NCBI GenBank assembly: GCA_002347985.1
Contig: DDYM01000040.1
Coordinates: 5,701-21,929, forward strand
Direction of reading: 5' to 3'
Length of the DNA stretch: 16,229 bases
DNA from: Bacteroidetes bacterium UBA2234
GTDB taxonomy: Bacteria; Bacteroidota; Bacteroidia; NS11-12g; UBA955
Shown: positions 1 through 6,993 of the stretch, one piece after another
Numbering within the stretch: the first letter of the stretch is position 1
Layout of the letters: each line of letters opens with the position of its first letter
Notes under the pieces: model-generated
What the model was told of the DNA's origin: nothing
Database searches by the model: none
Seen by the model: only the letters and a program-made list of their open reading frames with translations
Position numbers and translations under genes: made by a program

Positions 1-110
1 TCATCTGATTTAATTTGGACACATGTTTTGCGCCCTACTTTTAGTCCATTTTTGCGTGCAGCGATGTATCCGCCTATTAATCGTTGATCGATGGTTTCCA
101 AGAATCGGGC
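1..110 (-). pseudogene. Serine recombinase (resolvase/invertase) fragment, partial
   Basis: Reading leftward from about position 107 there is an open frame to the window edge. It encodes roughly FLETIDQRLIGGYIAARKNG followed by LKVGRKTCVQIKSD. This aligns without gaps to the end of the catalytic domain of resolvase/invertase-type serine recombinases, whose long E helix and linker typically read E-x-I-x-E-R-x-x-x-G-x-x-A-A-R-x-x-G-x-x-x-G-R. The N-terminal part with the catalytic serine is absent: upstream in this frame are only the terminator and tRNA-Asn. The only in-frame ATG (128-126) lies inside the terminator stem. The helix-turn-helix domain would lie beyond the left edge. I infer a 5'-truncated remnant left by rearrangement next to the tRNA gene. 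The match rests on about 30 residues seen by eye, so a chance match or another protein family is possible. Confidence 0.42.
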
Positions 111-112
111 AT

Positions 113-141
113 AAAAAAAGCCCCACATTGCTGTGAGGCTT
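113..141 (-). terminator. Rho-independent terminator of tRNA-Asn
   Basis: On the minus strand AAGCCTCACA (141-132) pairs with TGTGGGGCTT (127-118) around a 4-base GCAA loop. This gives ten continuous pairs, one of them T-G, followed directly by seven T residues (119-113). It begins five bases beyond the tRNA 3' end, so it should end that transcript. It is a textbook intrinsic terminator. Confidence 0.93.
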
Positions 142-145
142 CTTG

Positions 146-219
146 CTCCCTGAGTTGGACTCGAACCAACGACCTAGCGGTTAACAGCCGCTCGCTCTAA
201 CCGGCTGAGCTATCAAGGA
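146..219 (-). tRNA. tRNA-Asn (anticodon GUU)
   Basis: The 74-base minus-strand sequence folds into a full cloverleaf. The acceptor stem pairs TCCTTGA with TCAGGGA and leaves G as discriminator. The D arm is GCTC/GAGC. The anticodon stem is AGCGG/CCGCT around the loop CTGTTAA, giving anticodon GTT for Asn codons AAC and AAU. The T arm is GTTGG/CCAAC around TTCGAGT. No CCA is encoded (the next bases are CAA), so CCA must be added after transcription. The gene stands alone between its own promoter-like site and a terminator, not in a tRNA cluster. Confidence 0.97.
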
Positions 220-275
220 GTCTATATTGGAACAAGGTTGTCATTTTCATGCATCGCCTTGTCTCAACCGGAATG

Positions 276-306
276 CAAAAATAGTACGAAACCACTTTCA
301 ATTCAA
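276..306 (-). promoter_or_regulatory. Promoter of tRNA-Asn (Bacteroidota type)
   Basis: Minus-strand TATTTTTG (283-276) matches the -7 consensus TAnnTTTG. TTG at 306-304 lies 20 bases upstream, the usual -33 spacing. Transcription would start near 270, giving a leader of about 50 bases that RNase P would remove. The -33 element abuts the -7 box of the divergent PfkB gene (307-314), so the two promoters are back to back. Confidence 0.6.
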
Positions 307-314
307 TACCTTTG
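307..314 (+). promoter_or_regulatory. -7 box of PfkB-family gene
   Basis: TACCTTTG is an exact TAnnTTTG match 23 bases upstream of the ATG at 338, predicting a leader of about 18-20 bases. No TTG is seen at the usual -33 distance, so the match is half-complete. It directly adjoins the -33 element of the divergent tRNA promoter. Confidence 0.5.
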
Positions 315-337
315 TGGAAATTTTTTAAAATATCTTT

Positions 338-1249
338 ATGAGCCTTCTTGTTATTGGATCTGTAGCGTTTGACGCAATCGACACTCCCTTTGGTAGTACT
401 GGTAAAATTGTAGGCGGAGCGGCCTCTTATATCTCATTGGCTACAACCTTGTTGCATGATAAAGTGGGGTTGGTGGCAGTGGTTGGTGAAGACTTTGATT
501 TCGACTTTGTAGATGACTTAAAACGCAGAGGGGTTGATGTAGAAGGTTTGCAAATAAAAGCCGGAGAAAAGTCGTTTTTCTGGCATGGCAAGTACCATAT
601 GGACATGAATTCGCGTGATACATTGGTTACTGAATTGAATGTTTTGGGCGATTTTGATCCCATCGTTCCTCAAAGTTGGCAACAACCGGAATACGTGATG
701 CTGGGTAATTTGAGTCCACAAGTGCAAATGACTACGTTGAATCGTTTGACGCAGAAGCCCAAATTGGTTGTGTTGGATACGATGAATTTCTGGATGGATA
801 TCGCTTTGGACGATCTAAAGGCGGTTCTTGCGAAAGTGGATGTCCTTACGATCAACGATGAAGAAGCGCGTCAGTTGAGCGGTGAATATAGTCTAGTGAA
901 AGCAGCCCGTGTGATTCGCGCAATGGGTCCTCATACGCTCATTATCAAAAAAGGTGAACACGGTGCTCTGTTGTTTGGCGGAAGCGATGAGATTTTCTTT
1001 TGTCCCGCCTTGCCATTGGAAGATGTGTTTGATCCAACAGGTGCGGGCGATACGTTTGCCGGCGGTTTTATCGGTTATCTAGCCAGTGTGGGTCGCACCG
1101 ATTTTGAAGCGATGAAAATGGCTATCGTGTACGGTAGTGCAATGGCAAGCTTCTGCGTAGAGCAATTTGGTACCACCAAGTTGGCTTCCATTACCCGCGA
1201 TGAACTCAACGGTCGCTTGGCTCAATTCAAAGCCTTGATGTCGGTTTGA
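338..1249 (+). CDS. PfkB/ribokinase-family sugar kinase
   Basis: This 303-residue protein belongs to the PfkB family, which transfers phosphate from ATP to a hydroxyl of a sugar or nucleoside in the cytoplasm. The N-terminus shows the glycine-rich substrate-side motif (GGAAS, residues 26-30) after the first strand of the Rossmann-like fold. The C-terminal PfkB signature is DPTGAGDTFAGG (232-243), with D238 as catalytic base and the GAG anion hole before it. LVVLDTMNFW (143-152) and LTINDEEARQL (170-180) are typical of the core, and length is normal. The substrate cannot be read from the sequence; ribose, fructose and adenosine are all possible. The start is the first ATG, preceded by an A/T-rich stretch. 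Its stop lies one base from the stop of the convergent amylase gene. A role in metabolising sugars from the neighbouring glucan genes is possible but only inferred. Confidence 0.88.
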   Translation: MSLLVIGSVAFDAIDTPFGSTGKIVGGAASYISLATTLLHDKVGLVAVVGEDFDFDFVDDLKRRGVDVEGLQIKAGEKSFFWHGKYHMDMNSRDTLVTELNVLGDFDPIVPQSWQQPEYVMLGNLSPQVQMTTLNRLTQKPKLVVLDTMNFWMDIALDDLKAVLAKVDVLTINDEEARQLSGEYSLVKAARVIRAMGPHTLIIKKGEHGALLFGGSDEIFFCPALPLEDVFDPTGAGDTFAGGFIGYLASVGRTDFEAMKMAIVYGSAMASFCVEQFGTTKLASITRDELNGRLAQFKALMSV

Positions 1250-1250
1250 T

Positions 1251-3146
1251 CTATTTGATCAACTCGAATACATAACTTCCCTTCGGGGCCAAGGTCAACT
1301 TTTCCTTTATCGGTGTGATTTCCCCCGTTTGGATGTTTTTTAGCTTGGAATAACCTTGGGTCATTTCGGCAAAGCGCGACATCGCAATGTCTGTGGTAGA
1401 TTCGGCCTGACTTAAAACTATCATCAAACGTTGGTTTTCCGTATGTCTAAAGTAGGTGTAAACTCCGTTTATACCAGCGTATTGCGTGGTTTTGCCTATG
1501 CCCAGTGCTGGGTAAGTTGCTCTCGCTTTGTTGAGTGTTTGCAGCCATTTCCAAGCCTCATTTTCTTTGGAAGTACGGCCTTTGGGAGTGAATTTATTTA
1601 CAGGGTCGCCGGACCATCCACCTGGGAAATCAAATCGAACATACGCATCGGATTTTTCCGTTTTCCCTGTCATCAAAATCTCCGTTCCGTAGTAAATACA
1701 AGGCAACCCTCTGGTCGTTAGCAACAATGTGATGCCTCGTTTCCACGCGTCGATGTCCTCATTGGCGATCGAATAGAATCGAGAAATGTCGTGATTGTCT
1801 AAAAATGTGCAATTTTTATAAGGATCTTGATACAAGAAATCCTCCCCTTGGGTGATGTATACGCGATTCAAACCTTCCGTCCATCCGAAGGGTTTTGAAC
1901 AGGCTTCTTGAAATGCCCAGCACATGGAAAAGTCGGTCACCCCGGGCAATTTGTTCTTTTCAAACCCTTTGATGTTGTTTTTGACGAAGGTTGCTTGGGT
2001 GGTTGTATGGTTCACCCAGGTTTCGCCAAAAATGGTGAGGTAAGGGTATTCTGACAGCAAAACATCCATCAGATGATTCATATAATCTTGGTCTGGATAG
2101 GGATAGGTATCGATTCGATAGCCGGAAAGATTCGCAACTTCAATCCACCACAAGTACAATTGGTCTAAATAGGTGGCAATATGCGGATTTTTTTGGTTGT
2201 AGTCTGGCATCGTGGCAACAAACCAACCGTCCATGTTTAAGGCGCGTTCCGAAGGGGCCGCATGGGGGTCTGCAAAGGTGGGAGCGCGAAAATTGGTTTG
2301 TACGTAGGTGTCTTTGTAGTTGAACCAACCGGTATCGTAATACTGATTCATCCAATGTTTGTCGCCAATGTGATTTGGGATGATGTCCATGATCATCTTG
2401 AGTCCTTTGCGCTTCATTTCAGTGCATAGCTCAATATACTCTTTGTTGCTGCCAAAACGCGGATCGATTTCGTAATTGTCTGTGATGGCGTATCCGTGAA
2501 AACTCTCCTCGGGTTGGTCGTTCGTTTGGACCGGATTTAACCACAAAGCCGTAATTCCCAGGTCTTTGAGATAATCAAGTTTTGATTTTACGCCAGCAAG
2601 GTCGCCTCCATGTCTTGATTTCAACCCGCCGCGATCCACCTTCACGCGGTATTGCATATTCTCATTGTCGTTGTCGTTTTCGCCATTGCAAAACCGGTCG
2701 GGGAAAATGAGGTAGGTGACATCGTTGGGCGTGAGTCCGGCCGCTTGTTGTTCTTTGGTTCTTTTGGTCTTGAGTTCGTAACTGAGCGAATAACTGCTGA
2801 GTGCTTTGCTCCTTTTTTCTTTCGGTTCGATGTTAAAGGTGAGAACACCCGCTGTGGTATTGGGTTGGATTCTCAAATGGATATAGCAAACGTCGTTGTT
2901 GGCACTGGGTGTAACGGTATCCATGGCAACCCCGGAATAGGGAACTAGGGATATTTTGTATTGTTGAATGTTTTCCGCATGCAGAATGATTTCCAAATTG
3001 GGGTTTTGGAAGCCCACATACCAATGCGGTGGCGCTACGTGGTAAACGTTTTTTCTTGGCGGTAAAACTCTGTTGTTGGCCACAACATTGGGAGTAATAA
3101 CGGCGAGTAATGCAATAAGGAGTAAGGGTTTAATCGATTTGAACAT
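1251..3146 (-). CDS. Secreted GH13 alpha-amylase / neopullulanase-like glucan hydrolase
   Basis: This 631-residue glycoside hydrolase family 13 enzyme should cleave alpha-1,4 bonds in starch-type glucans or maltodextrins. A signal peptide (about 1-23, ending VVA) predicts export, most likely to the periplasm since there is no T9SS tail or lipobox. Residues 35-108 resemble the N-terminal beta-domain of cyclomaltodextrinase-like enzymes (HWYVGFQNPNLEIILH). The barrel carries the conserved regions: DIIPNH (254-259), GYRIDTY (342-348, nucleophile D346), FGETW (373-377, acid/base E375) and FLDNHD (448-453, stabiliser D453). A beta-sandwich closes the C-terminus. Architecture resembles SusA-type neopullulanases, but no SusC/SusD genes are nearby. 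It diverges from the T9SS-secreted binding-type protein at 3246, which suggests joint action on glucans. Exact specificity (amylase, neopullulanase or cyclomaltodextrinase) is not resolved. Confidence 0.92.
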   Translation of the reverse strand: MFKSIKPLLLIALLAVITPNVVANNRVLPPRKNVYHVAPPHWYVGFQNPNLEIILHAENIQQYKISLVPYSGVAMDTVTPSANNDVCYIHLRIQPNTTAGVLTFNIEPKEKRSKALSSYSLSYELKTKRTKEQQAAGLTPNDVTYLIFPDRFCNGENDNDNENMQYRVKVDRGGLKSRHGGDLAGVKSKLDYLKDLGITALWLNPVQTNDQPEESFHGYAITDNYEIDPRFGSNKEYIELCTEMKRKGLKMIMDIIPNHIGDKHWMNQYYDTGWFNYKDTYVQTNFRAPTFADPHAAPSERALNMDGWFVATMPDYNQKNPHIATYLDQLYLWWIEVANLSGYRIDTYPYPDQDYMNHLMDVLLSEYPYLTIFGETWVNHTTTQATFVKNNIKGFEKNKLPGVTDFSMCWAFQEACSKPFGWTEGLNRVYITQGEDFLYQDPYKNCTFLDNHDISRFYSIANEDIDAWKRGITLLLTTRGLPCIYYGTEILMTGKTEKSDAYVRFDFPGGWSGDPVNKFTPKGRTSKENEAWKWLQTLNKARATYPALGIGKTTQYAGINGVYTYFRHTENQRLMIVLSQAESTTDIAMSRFAEMTQGYSKLKNIQTGEITPIKEKLTLAPKGSYVFELIK

Positions 3147-3153
3147 TCGTATA

Positions 3154-3161
3154 CAAAGAAA
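3154..3161 (-). promoter_or_regulatory. Weak -7-like box of amylase gene
   Basis: Minus-strand TTTCTTTG keeps the TTTG half of TAnnTTTG but not the TA. It sits seven bases upstream of the amylase ATG (3146-3144). No -33 TTG is evident at the right distance. If used, the mRNA would have almost no leader. Confidence 0.3.
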
Positions 3162-3186
3162 GTGGAAATTTTTTAGAAAAAGGTTA

Positions 3187-3218
3187 TTGTCACTTTGACA
3201 CTTTTTTATTTATCTTTA
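3187..3218 (+). promoter_or_regulatory. Promoter of T9SS-secreted protein, with possible operator
   Basis: TTG (3187-3189) is followed after 21 bases by TATCTTTA (3211-3218), one mismatch from TAnnTTTG. The ATG at 3246 is 27 bases further on. An inverted repeat TGTCA-CTT-TGACA (3188-3200) overlaps the -33 element, where a regulator would block or recruit polymerase. The motif CACTTT occurs at 3191 and 3199 on this strand and at about 3158-3163 on the other. Confidence 0.45.
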
Positions 3219-3245
3219 CGGCGGAAATATAAAATTAACAATAAG

Positions 3246-4916
3246 ATGAAAAAAATTTACTCTCTCATTGCGTTGGTTGCACTATCGAGTGTTGCCATTG
3301 CGCAGACTGTAAAGGTTACCTTCAGGGTAAACATGCAGAATGTAGCGGTAGGTCCTAAAGGTCTTCACATTGCGGGTGACTTGCAGGCCGATGCTGGAAT
3401 TGGTAGTAACTGGTCGCCTGGTGCAACGGGTAACACATTGACTGCCACTGGATCAGGTTATGTGTATTCAATTCAGTTGACATTGAAGGCGAGCACTACT
3501 TACAGTTACAAGTATGTGAACGGTGATGCTTGGAGTTTTCCAAACGAATCATTCGATCGTAAAATCACTACCGGAACTACGGATCAGGTATTGAATGTTT
3601 ACTGTTGGGATGCTACCAGCGATTGTGCTGCTCCTCCAACAGGAACTCAACGTGTAGTTTTCCAAGTGGAAATGAAGAACGAAGATGTTTCTGCGGATGG
3701 TGTTCGTGTTGCAGGTAACTATCAAAAGGCCGCTGGAATGGCGGGTGATTGGAATCCAGGAAACGACACAGCGAAATGTACTCAAGTTGGTACTGTGTAC
3801 ACCTTGGTGAAGTTCGTTCCTAACGGAAGCTACAATTTCAAATACGTGAACGGTAAATCTGGTTGGGAGTCATTGGCTTCAGACAGAGCATTTACAGTAT
3901 CTGGTGCGGGTGTTGTTAACCCATTGAATTGCTTTGGCAAAACCGATACTTGTGCTACTATTCCTAAGTACAAGCGCGACATTACATTCATGGTAGTTGA
4001 TGGTAACTATCAGAATTCTTTCAAATTGACCAACGTGAAGTTCAAAGGCAATTTCTCTAGCTGGTCTGATTTCGTAGCGAACGACAGTGGTGTTCGTGGC
4101 GACGTTAAAGCGAACGATGGTATTTGGACTGCAAAATATCCTCAAGTAAATACAGGTTCATACGAGTGGGGTGCTACTGCGGGTGCTGACGGTCACTGGA
4201 TCATCAAAGGCCCTAACCGCACTTTCAAATTGAACTACACTGATGGTTCTGTAGTTGGAGATACTGTTTACACCATTCCTAAATTGGGTTCTTTGTTGAA
4301 CGTAACTTTCTCAGTTGATATGTCTGATACGATTGTATCTGCTGATGGAGTTTGGTTGGCGGGTAACTTCCAGCCTTACATGGATACAGCTCAAACTGAG
4401 TGGAAATTCAACAAAATCAAATTGAAGGATATGGGTAACGGCATTTGGTCTGTAACTCTTAAAATTTGGGCTCAAAAATATCAGTTCCGTTTTGCCAATG
4501 GATTGTCAGCCACTGGCGATGACAGCTATAGCGAAAAGAACTTGAAGGCTGCTTGTGGCGAGTTGAATGGTTACAACAAGTATGACCGTGTATTTGATAT
4601 TGCAACAGCAACTGCTGATGTGAAATTGCCAGTTTACAAGTGGAATTCTTGTACTGCATTGTCGAACCGCAACGTAATTGAAGCGGCTGAAGTGAGCATT
4701 GCTCCAAACCCAGCTGAGCGCATGTTTGTTGTTCGTTTGGAGAGCAGCAAGATTTCACAGATCACTGTATGCGGAATCGACGGTCGTGTTGTTCGTACAT
4801 TGAACAGCAATTCAAACGTTGAAACGGTTGAAGTAAGCGGTTTGATGGGTATTTACTTTGTGAATATCACAGATCAATTCGGAAGAACTACCACCCAAAA
4901 GGTTGTATTGAAGTAA
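3246..4916 (+). CDS. T9SS-secreted multidomain, probable glucan-binding protein
   Basis: With the start at 3246 the product has 556 residues and a clear signal peptide (MKKIYSLIALVALSSVAIAQ, 1-20). An in-frame extension to 3195 would run through the promoter and hide the signal. Four beta-sandwich modules follow: about 21-127, 135-237, 243-346 and 350-470. Modules 1, 2 and 4 share a pattern VTFxVxM...GVxxAGNF...YxFxxxNG, reminiscent of starch-binding E-set/CBM20/CBM48-like domains. Modules 1 and 2 end in paired cysteines (C120/C127, C229/C236), possible disulfides. Residues 481-556 form a type A T9SS C-terminal sorting domain (SIAPNPA, GIDGRVV, GIYFVNI, QKVVLK), so the protein should be secreted or surface-attached through T9SS. 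No catalytic motif is visible. Divergent pairing with the GH13 gene supports a role in binding glucan outside the cell; this function is inferred. A perfect hairpin terminator follows. Confidence 0.82.
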   Translation: MKKIYSLIALVALSSVAIAQTVKVTFRVNMQNVAVGPKGLHIAGDLQADAGIGSNWSPGATGNTLTATGSGYVYSIQLTLKASTTYSYKYVNGDAWSFPNESFDRKITTGTTDQVLNVYCWDATSDCAAPPTGTQRVVFQVEMKNEDVSADGVRVAGNYQKAAGMAGDWNPGNDTAKCTQVGTVYTLVKFVPNGSYNFKYVNGKSGWESLASDRAFTVSGAGVVNPLNCFGKTDTCATIPKYKRDITFMVVDGNYQNSFKLTNVKFKGNFSSWSDFVANDSGVRGDVKANDGIWTAKYPQVNTGSYEWGATAGADGHWIIKGPNRTFKLNYTDGSVVGDTVYTIPKLGSLLNVTFSVDMSDTIVSADGVWLAGNFQPYMDTAQTEWKFNKIKLKDMGNGIWSVTLKIWAQKYQFRFANGLSATGDDSYSEKNLKAACGELNGYNKYDRVFDIATATADVKLPVYKWNSCTALSNRNVIEAAEVSIAPNPAERMFVVRLESSKISQITVCGIDGRVVRTLNSNSNVETVEVSGLMGIYFVNITDQFGRTTTQKVVLK

Positions 4917-4940
4917 TATTAATAATTGTCGTTTTGTTTG

Positions 4941-4975
4941 ATAGCAAGGGCGGCCGCAGGCCGCCCTTGCTATTT
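4941..4975. terminator. Perfect 15-bp hairpin between convergent genes
   Basis: ATAGCAAGGGCGGCC (4941-4955) pairs perfectly with its reverse complement (4959-4973) around a 3-base GCA loop. It begins 24 bases after the stop of the secreted-protein gene. Only a short T stretch follows on the plus strand and none on the minus strand. Its right arm contains the TAG stop (4972-4970) of the convergent FAH-family gene. It probably works mainly as terminator for the plus-strand gene and perhaps as a two-way barrier or 3'-end stabiliser. Confidence 0.85.
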
Positions 4976-5596
4976 AACGACGAAATTGAACATCTCTTTG
5001 CCGGCCAAAAACCCCTTCAGCTGGTCGCCACTCTTCACCGCGCCAACCCCAGCCGGTGTTCCTGTGAAAATGTAATCCCCAATTCTCAAGCTGAAGTATT
5101 CTGAAACGTGTGCAATGATTTCATCCACGTTGTGAATCATCTGATTCGTATTCCCACTTTGCACAACCTCACCGTTCTTTTCCAATGAAAACGCAACCGC
5201 TTCAATGCCTGCGGAATGCTCTGTTTTTAATTCGCTCAATGGCATGAAGCCACTAATTGCAGCTGAATGATCAAACCCCTTTGCTTTTTCCCAAGGCAAT
5301 CCCTTTGCCTTTAAATTGCTTTGAACATCCCTCGCAGTAAAGTCGATGCCTAAGGCCACCTCATCGTAGTAATCCTTCGCAAAAGATAAAGGAATGTGTC
5401 TGCCCGGCTTTTTGATTTTTACCACAACTTCAACTTCATGATGCACATCGCGAGAAAAATCGGGGATGAAAAACGGATTGTTATTGCGCAAAAGCGCTGT
5501 ATCGGGTTTGATAAAAATTACCGGTTCCTCGGGGGTCTCGTTGTTGAGTTCCTTGATGTGCTCCGTGTAATTTCTGCCGATACAAATGATTTTCAT
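4970..5596 (-). CDS. Fumarylacetoacetate hydrolase (FAH) family protein, acylpyruvase-like
   Basis: This 208-residue cytoplasmic enzyme has the compact single-domain form of the FAH superfamily (FAHD1/YcgM-like), which cleaves or decarboxylates acylpyruvates and related 2-oxo acids using a divalent metal. Metal ligands appear as E54 and E56 in HHEVEVVV and D85 in GIDFTARD. WEKAKGFD (102-109) carries the conserved lysine, and IFTGTPAGVG near the C-terminus is the family signature. It starts MKIICIGRNY, a usual start for this subgroup. Likely substrates include acylpyruvates or oxaloacetate, but the sequence does not decide. It lies 103 bases downstream of purA on the same strand but has its own -7 box, so it is probably transcribed separately. 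Its stop codon is inside the hairpin shared with the convergent gene. A link to the aldehyde dehydrogenase at 10141 in aromatic breakdown is only speculative. Confidence 0.9.
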   Translation of the reverse strand: MKIICIGRNYTEHIKELNNETPEEPVIFIKPDTALLRNNNPFFIPDFSRDVHHEVEVVVKIKKPGRHIPLSFAKDYYDEVALGIDFTARDVQSNLKAKGLPWEKAKGFDHSAAISGFMPLSELKTEHSAGIEAVAFSLEKNGEVVQSGNTNQMIHNVDEIIAHVSEYFSLRIGDYIFTGTPAGVGAVKSGDQLKGFLAGKEMFNFVVK

Positions 5597-5601
5597 ACCG
5601 G

Positions 5602-5609
5602 CAAAGGTA
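5602..5609 (-). promoter_or_regulatory. -7 box of FAH-family gene, 5 bases from ATG
   Basis: Minus-strand TACCTTTG is an exact TAnnTTTG match. Only CCGGT separates it from the ATG (5596-5594), so the transcript should begin at or next to the start codon. No -33 TTG is seen at standard spacing. Confidence 0.55.
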
Positions 5610-5699
5610 ATATGTGAGGGGGAATCTTTGTCGTTACGACGAAGGACAGCGGCGGTGAATCCTATTGGTTCTCGCCAAGGGAAGCAGAATCGGTGATTG

Positions 5700-6968
5700 T
5701 TAATCTTTCACCAAGGTGCTTTCGCGTTCAGGGCCCAATGAAATGACTCTGATTTTGGTGCCAAGATAGTTTTCTACGAAGTGAACGTAGTTTCGGAAAC
5801 GCTGATCCATCGCTTCAAAACCTTGGGTGTGAGAAAGGTCTTCTCCCCATCCTGGGAACCACTCTAAATTGGGTTCGATCTGGTCGTTGCACATATTGCT
5901 GGGAACTTGCTCGCTACGCTCGCCGTTGATTGTGTAAGCAGTACAAGCAGCAATTTGGTCCATTCCATTCAATACATCGCTCTTCATCATGATCAATTCG
6001 TCTACTCCGTTTAACATACAAGTGTATTTTAACGCAACCAAATCAATCCAGCCGGTACGACGTTTACGTCCGGTTGTAGCGCCAAATTCATGGCCTTTTA
6101 CGCGCAAATACTCGCCTGTTTCGTCGTTTAACTCCGTTGGGAACGGTCCAGAACCTACGCGAGTGCAATACGCCTTGAAAATCCCAAATACCTTGCCCAC
6201 ATGTTTCGGTGCCACGCCCAAGCCGGTGCAAACGCCCCCCGCCAAAGTATTGCTACTTGTTACAAATGGATAGGTACCAAATTCGATATCCAACAAACTG
6301 CCTTGTGCACCCTCCGCCAATATCTTTTTTCCCTGGGCGATGCAATCGTGAATGAAATATTCGCTATTCACAATTTTGTGGGTTTTCAAGAATTCGATGG
6401 CGCTGTAGAATTTTGTTTCTTCTTCGGCCAAGTTGAAGTCTGTAAATCCGTAAAACTCAATCAATTTCAAATGATCCGCTACCGTGGTTTGATACTTTTC
6501 TTTAAAATTGGCATCGAGGATATCGCCAACTCTAAGGCCGGAGCGACCGATTTTGTCTTTGTACGTAGGGCCAATTCCGCGAAGCGTACTTCCAATTTTG
6601 GCATCGCCCTTGGCAGCCTCGGAAGCGGCATCTAGAATGCGGTGTGTTGGAAGGATCAAATGGGCTTTCTGCGAAATGAACAAGCGCTCTCTGTAGTCGG
6701 GACACTCGTTTACAATGCGCTCAATTTCCTCTCTCAATCGAACAGGGTCGATCACAACGCCATTTCCAATAAGGTTGATGGTTTCCTTGCGGAAAATTCC
6801 CGAGGGGATTGTGTTTAATACAAATTTCTTTCCTTCAAAATCCAAAGAATGTCCCGCATTTGGTCCACCCTGAAAACGCGCTACCACGTCGTATTTGGGG
6901 GTTAGATAATCGGCAATTTTTCCTTTTCCTTCATCGCCCCATTGGAGGCCTAATATTACATCAACCAT
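5700..6968 (-). CDS. purA: Adenylosuccinate synthetase
   Basis: PurA joins IMP and aspartate with GTP hydrolysis to make adenylosuccinate, the first committed step from IMP to AMP, in the cytoplasm. The 422-residue length is usual (E. coli 432). The N-terminal GTP-site loop is QWGDEGKGK (9-17) with catalytic D12, and GPNAGHS (35-41) carries the catalytic H40. GSTLRGIGPTYKDK forms the IMP-binding segment, and GATTGRKRRTGWIDL is the C-terminal signature. All key residues are present. The start is the ATG giving MVDVILGLQWGD, as expected for the family. It lies 25 bases downstream of the Fur-family gene with no promoter-like box or terminator between, so it is likely the last gene of a SPOR-Fur-purA operon. 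Confidence 0.98.
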   Translation of the reverse strand: MVDVILGLQWGDEGKGKIADYLTPKYDVVARFQGGPNAGHSLDFEGKKFVLNTIPSGIFRKETINLIGNGVVIDPVRLREEIERIVNECPDYRERLFISQKAHLILPTHRILDAASEAAKGDAKIGSTLRGIGPTYKDKIGRSGLRVGDILDANFKEKYQTTVADHLKLIEFYGFTDFNLAEEETKFYSAIEFLKTHKIVNSEYFIHDCIAQGKKILAEGAQGSLLDIEFGTYPFVTSSNTLAGGVCTGLGVAPKHVGKVFGIFKAYCTRVGSGPFPTELNDETGEYLRVKGHEFGATTGRKRRTGWIDLVALKYTCMLNGVDELIMMKSDVLNGMDQIAACTAYTINGERSEQVPSNMCNDQIEPNLEWFPGWGEDLSHTQGFEAMDQRFRNYVHFVENYLGTKIRVISLGPERESTLVKD

Positions 6969-6993
6969 TGATAAGAGTTATAGAATTTATAGT

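Noticed and set aside
1270..1290. CCC-TTCG-GGG hairpin near the end of the amylase gene as terminator for the PfkB gene
   Set aside because: The stem is only three pairs, lies in coding sequence and is not directly followed by a T tract.
3195..3245. 17-residue N-terminal extension of the T9SS protein
   Set aside because: It would bury the signal peptide that starts at 3246 and covers the predicted -7 region.
5630..5640. Short palindrome GTCGT-T-ACGAC in the purA-FAH gap
   Set aside because: An 11-base palindrome with a single central base is expected by chance at this scale, and it does not overlap the FAH -7 box.
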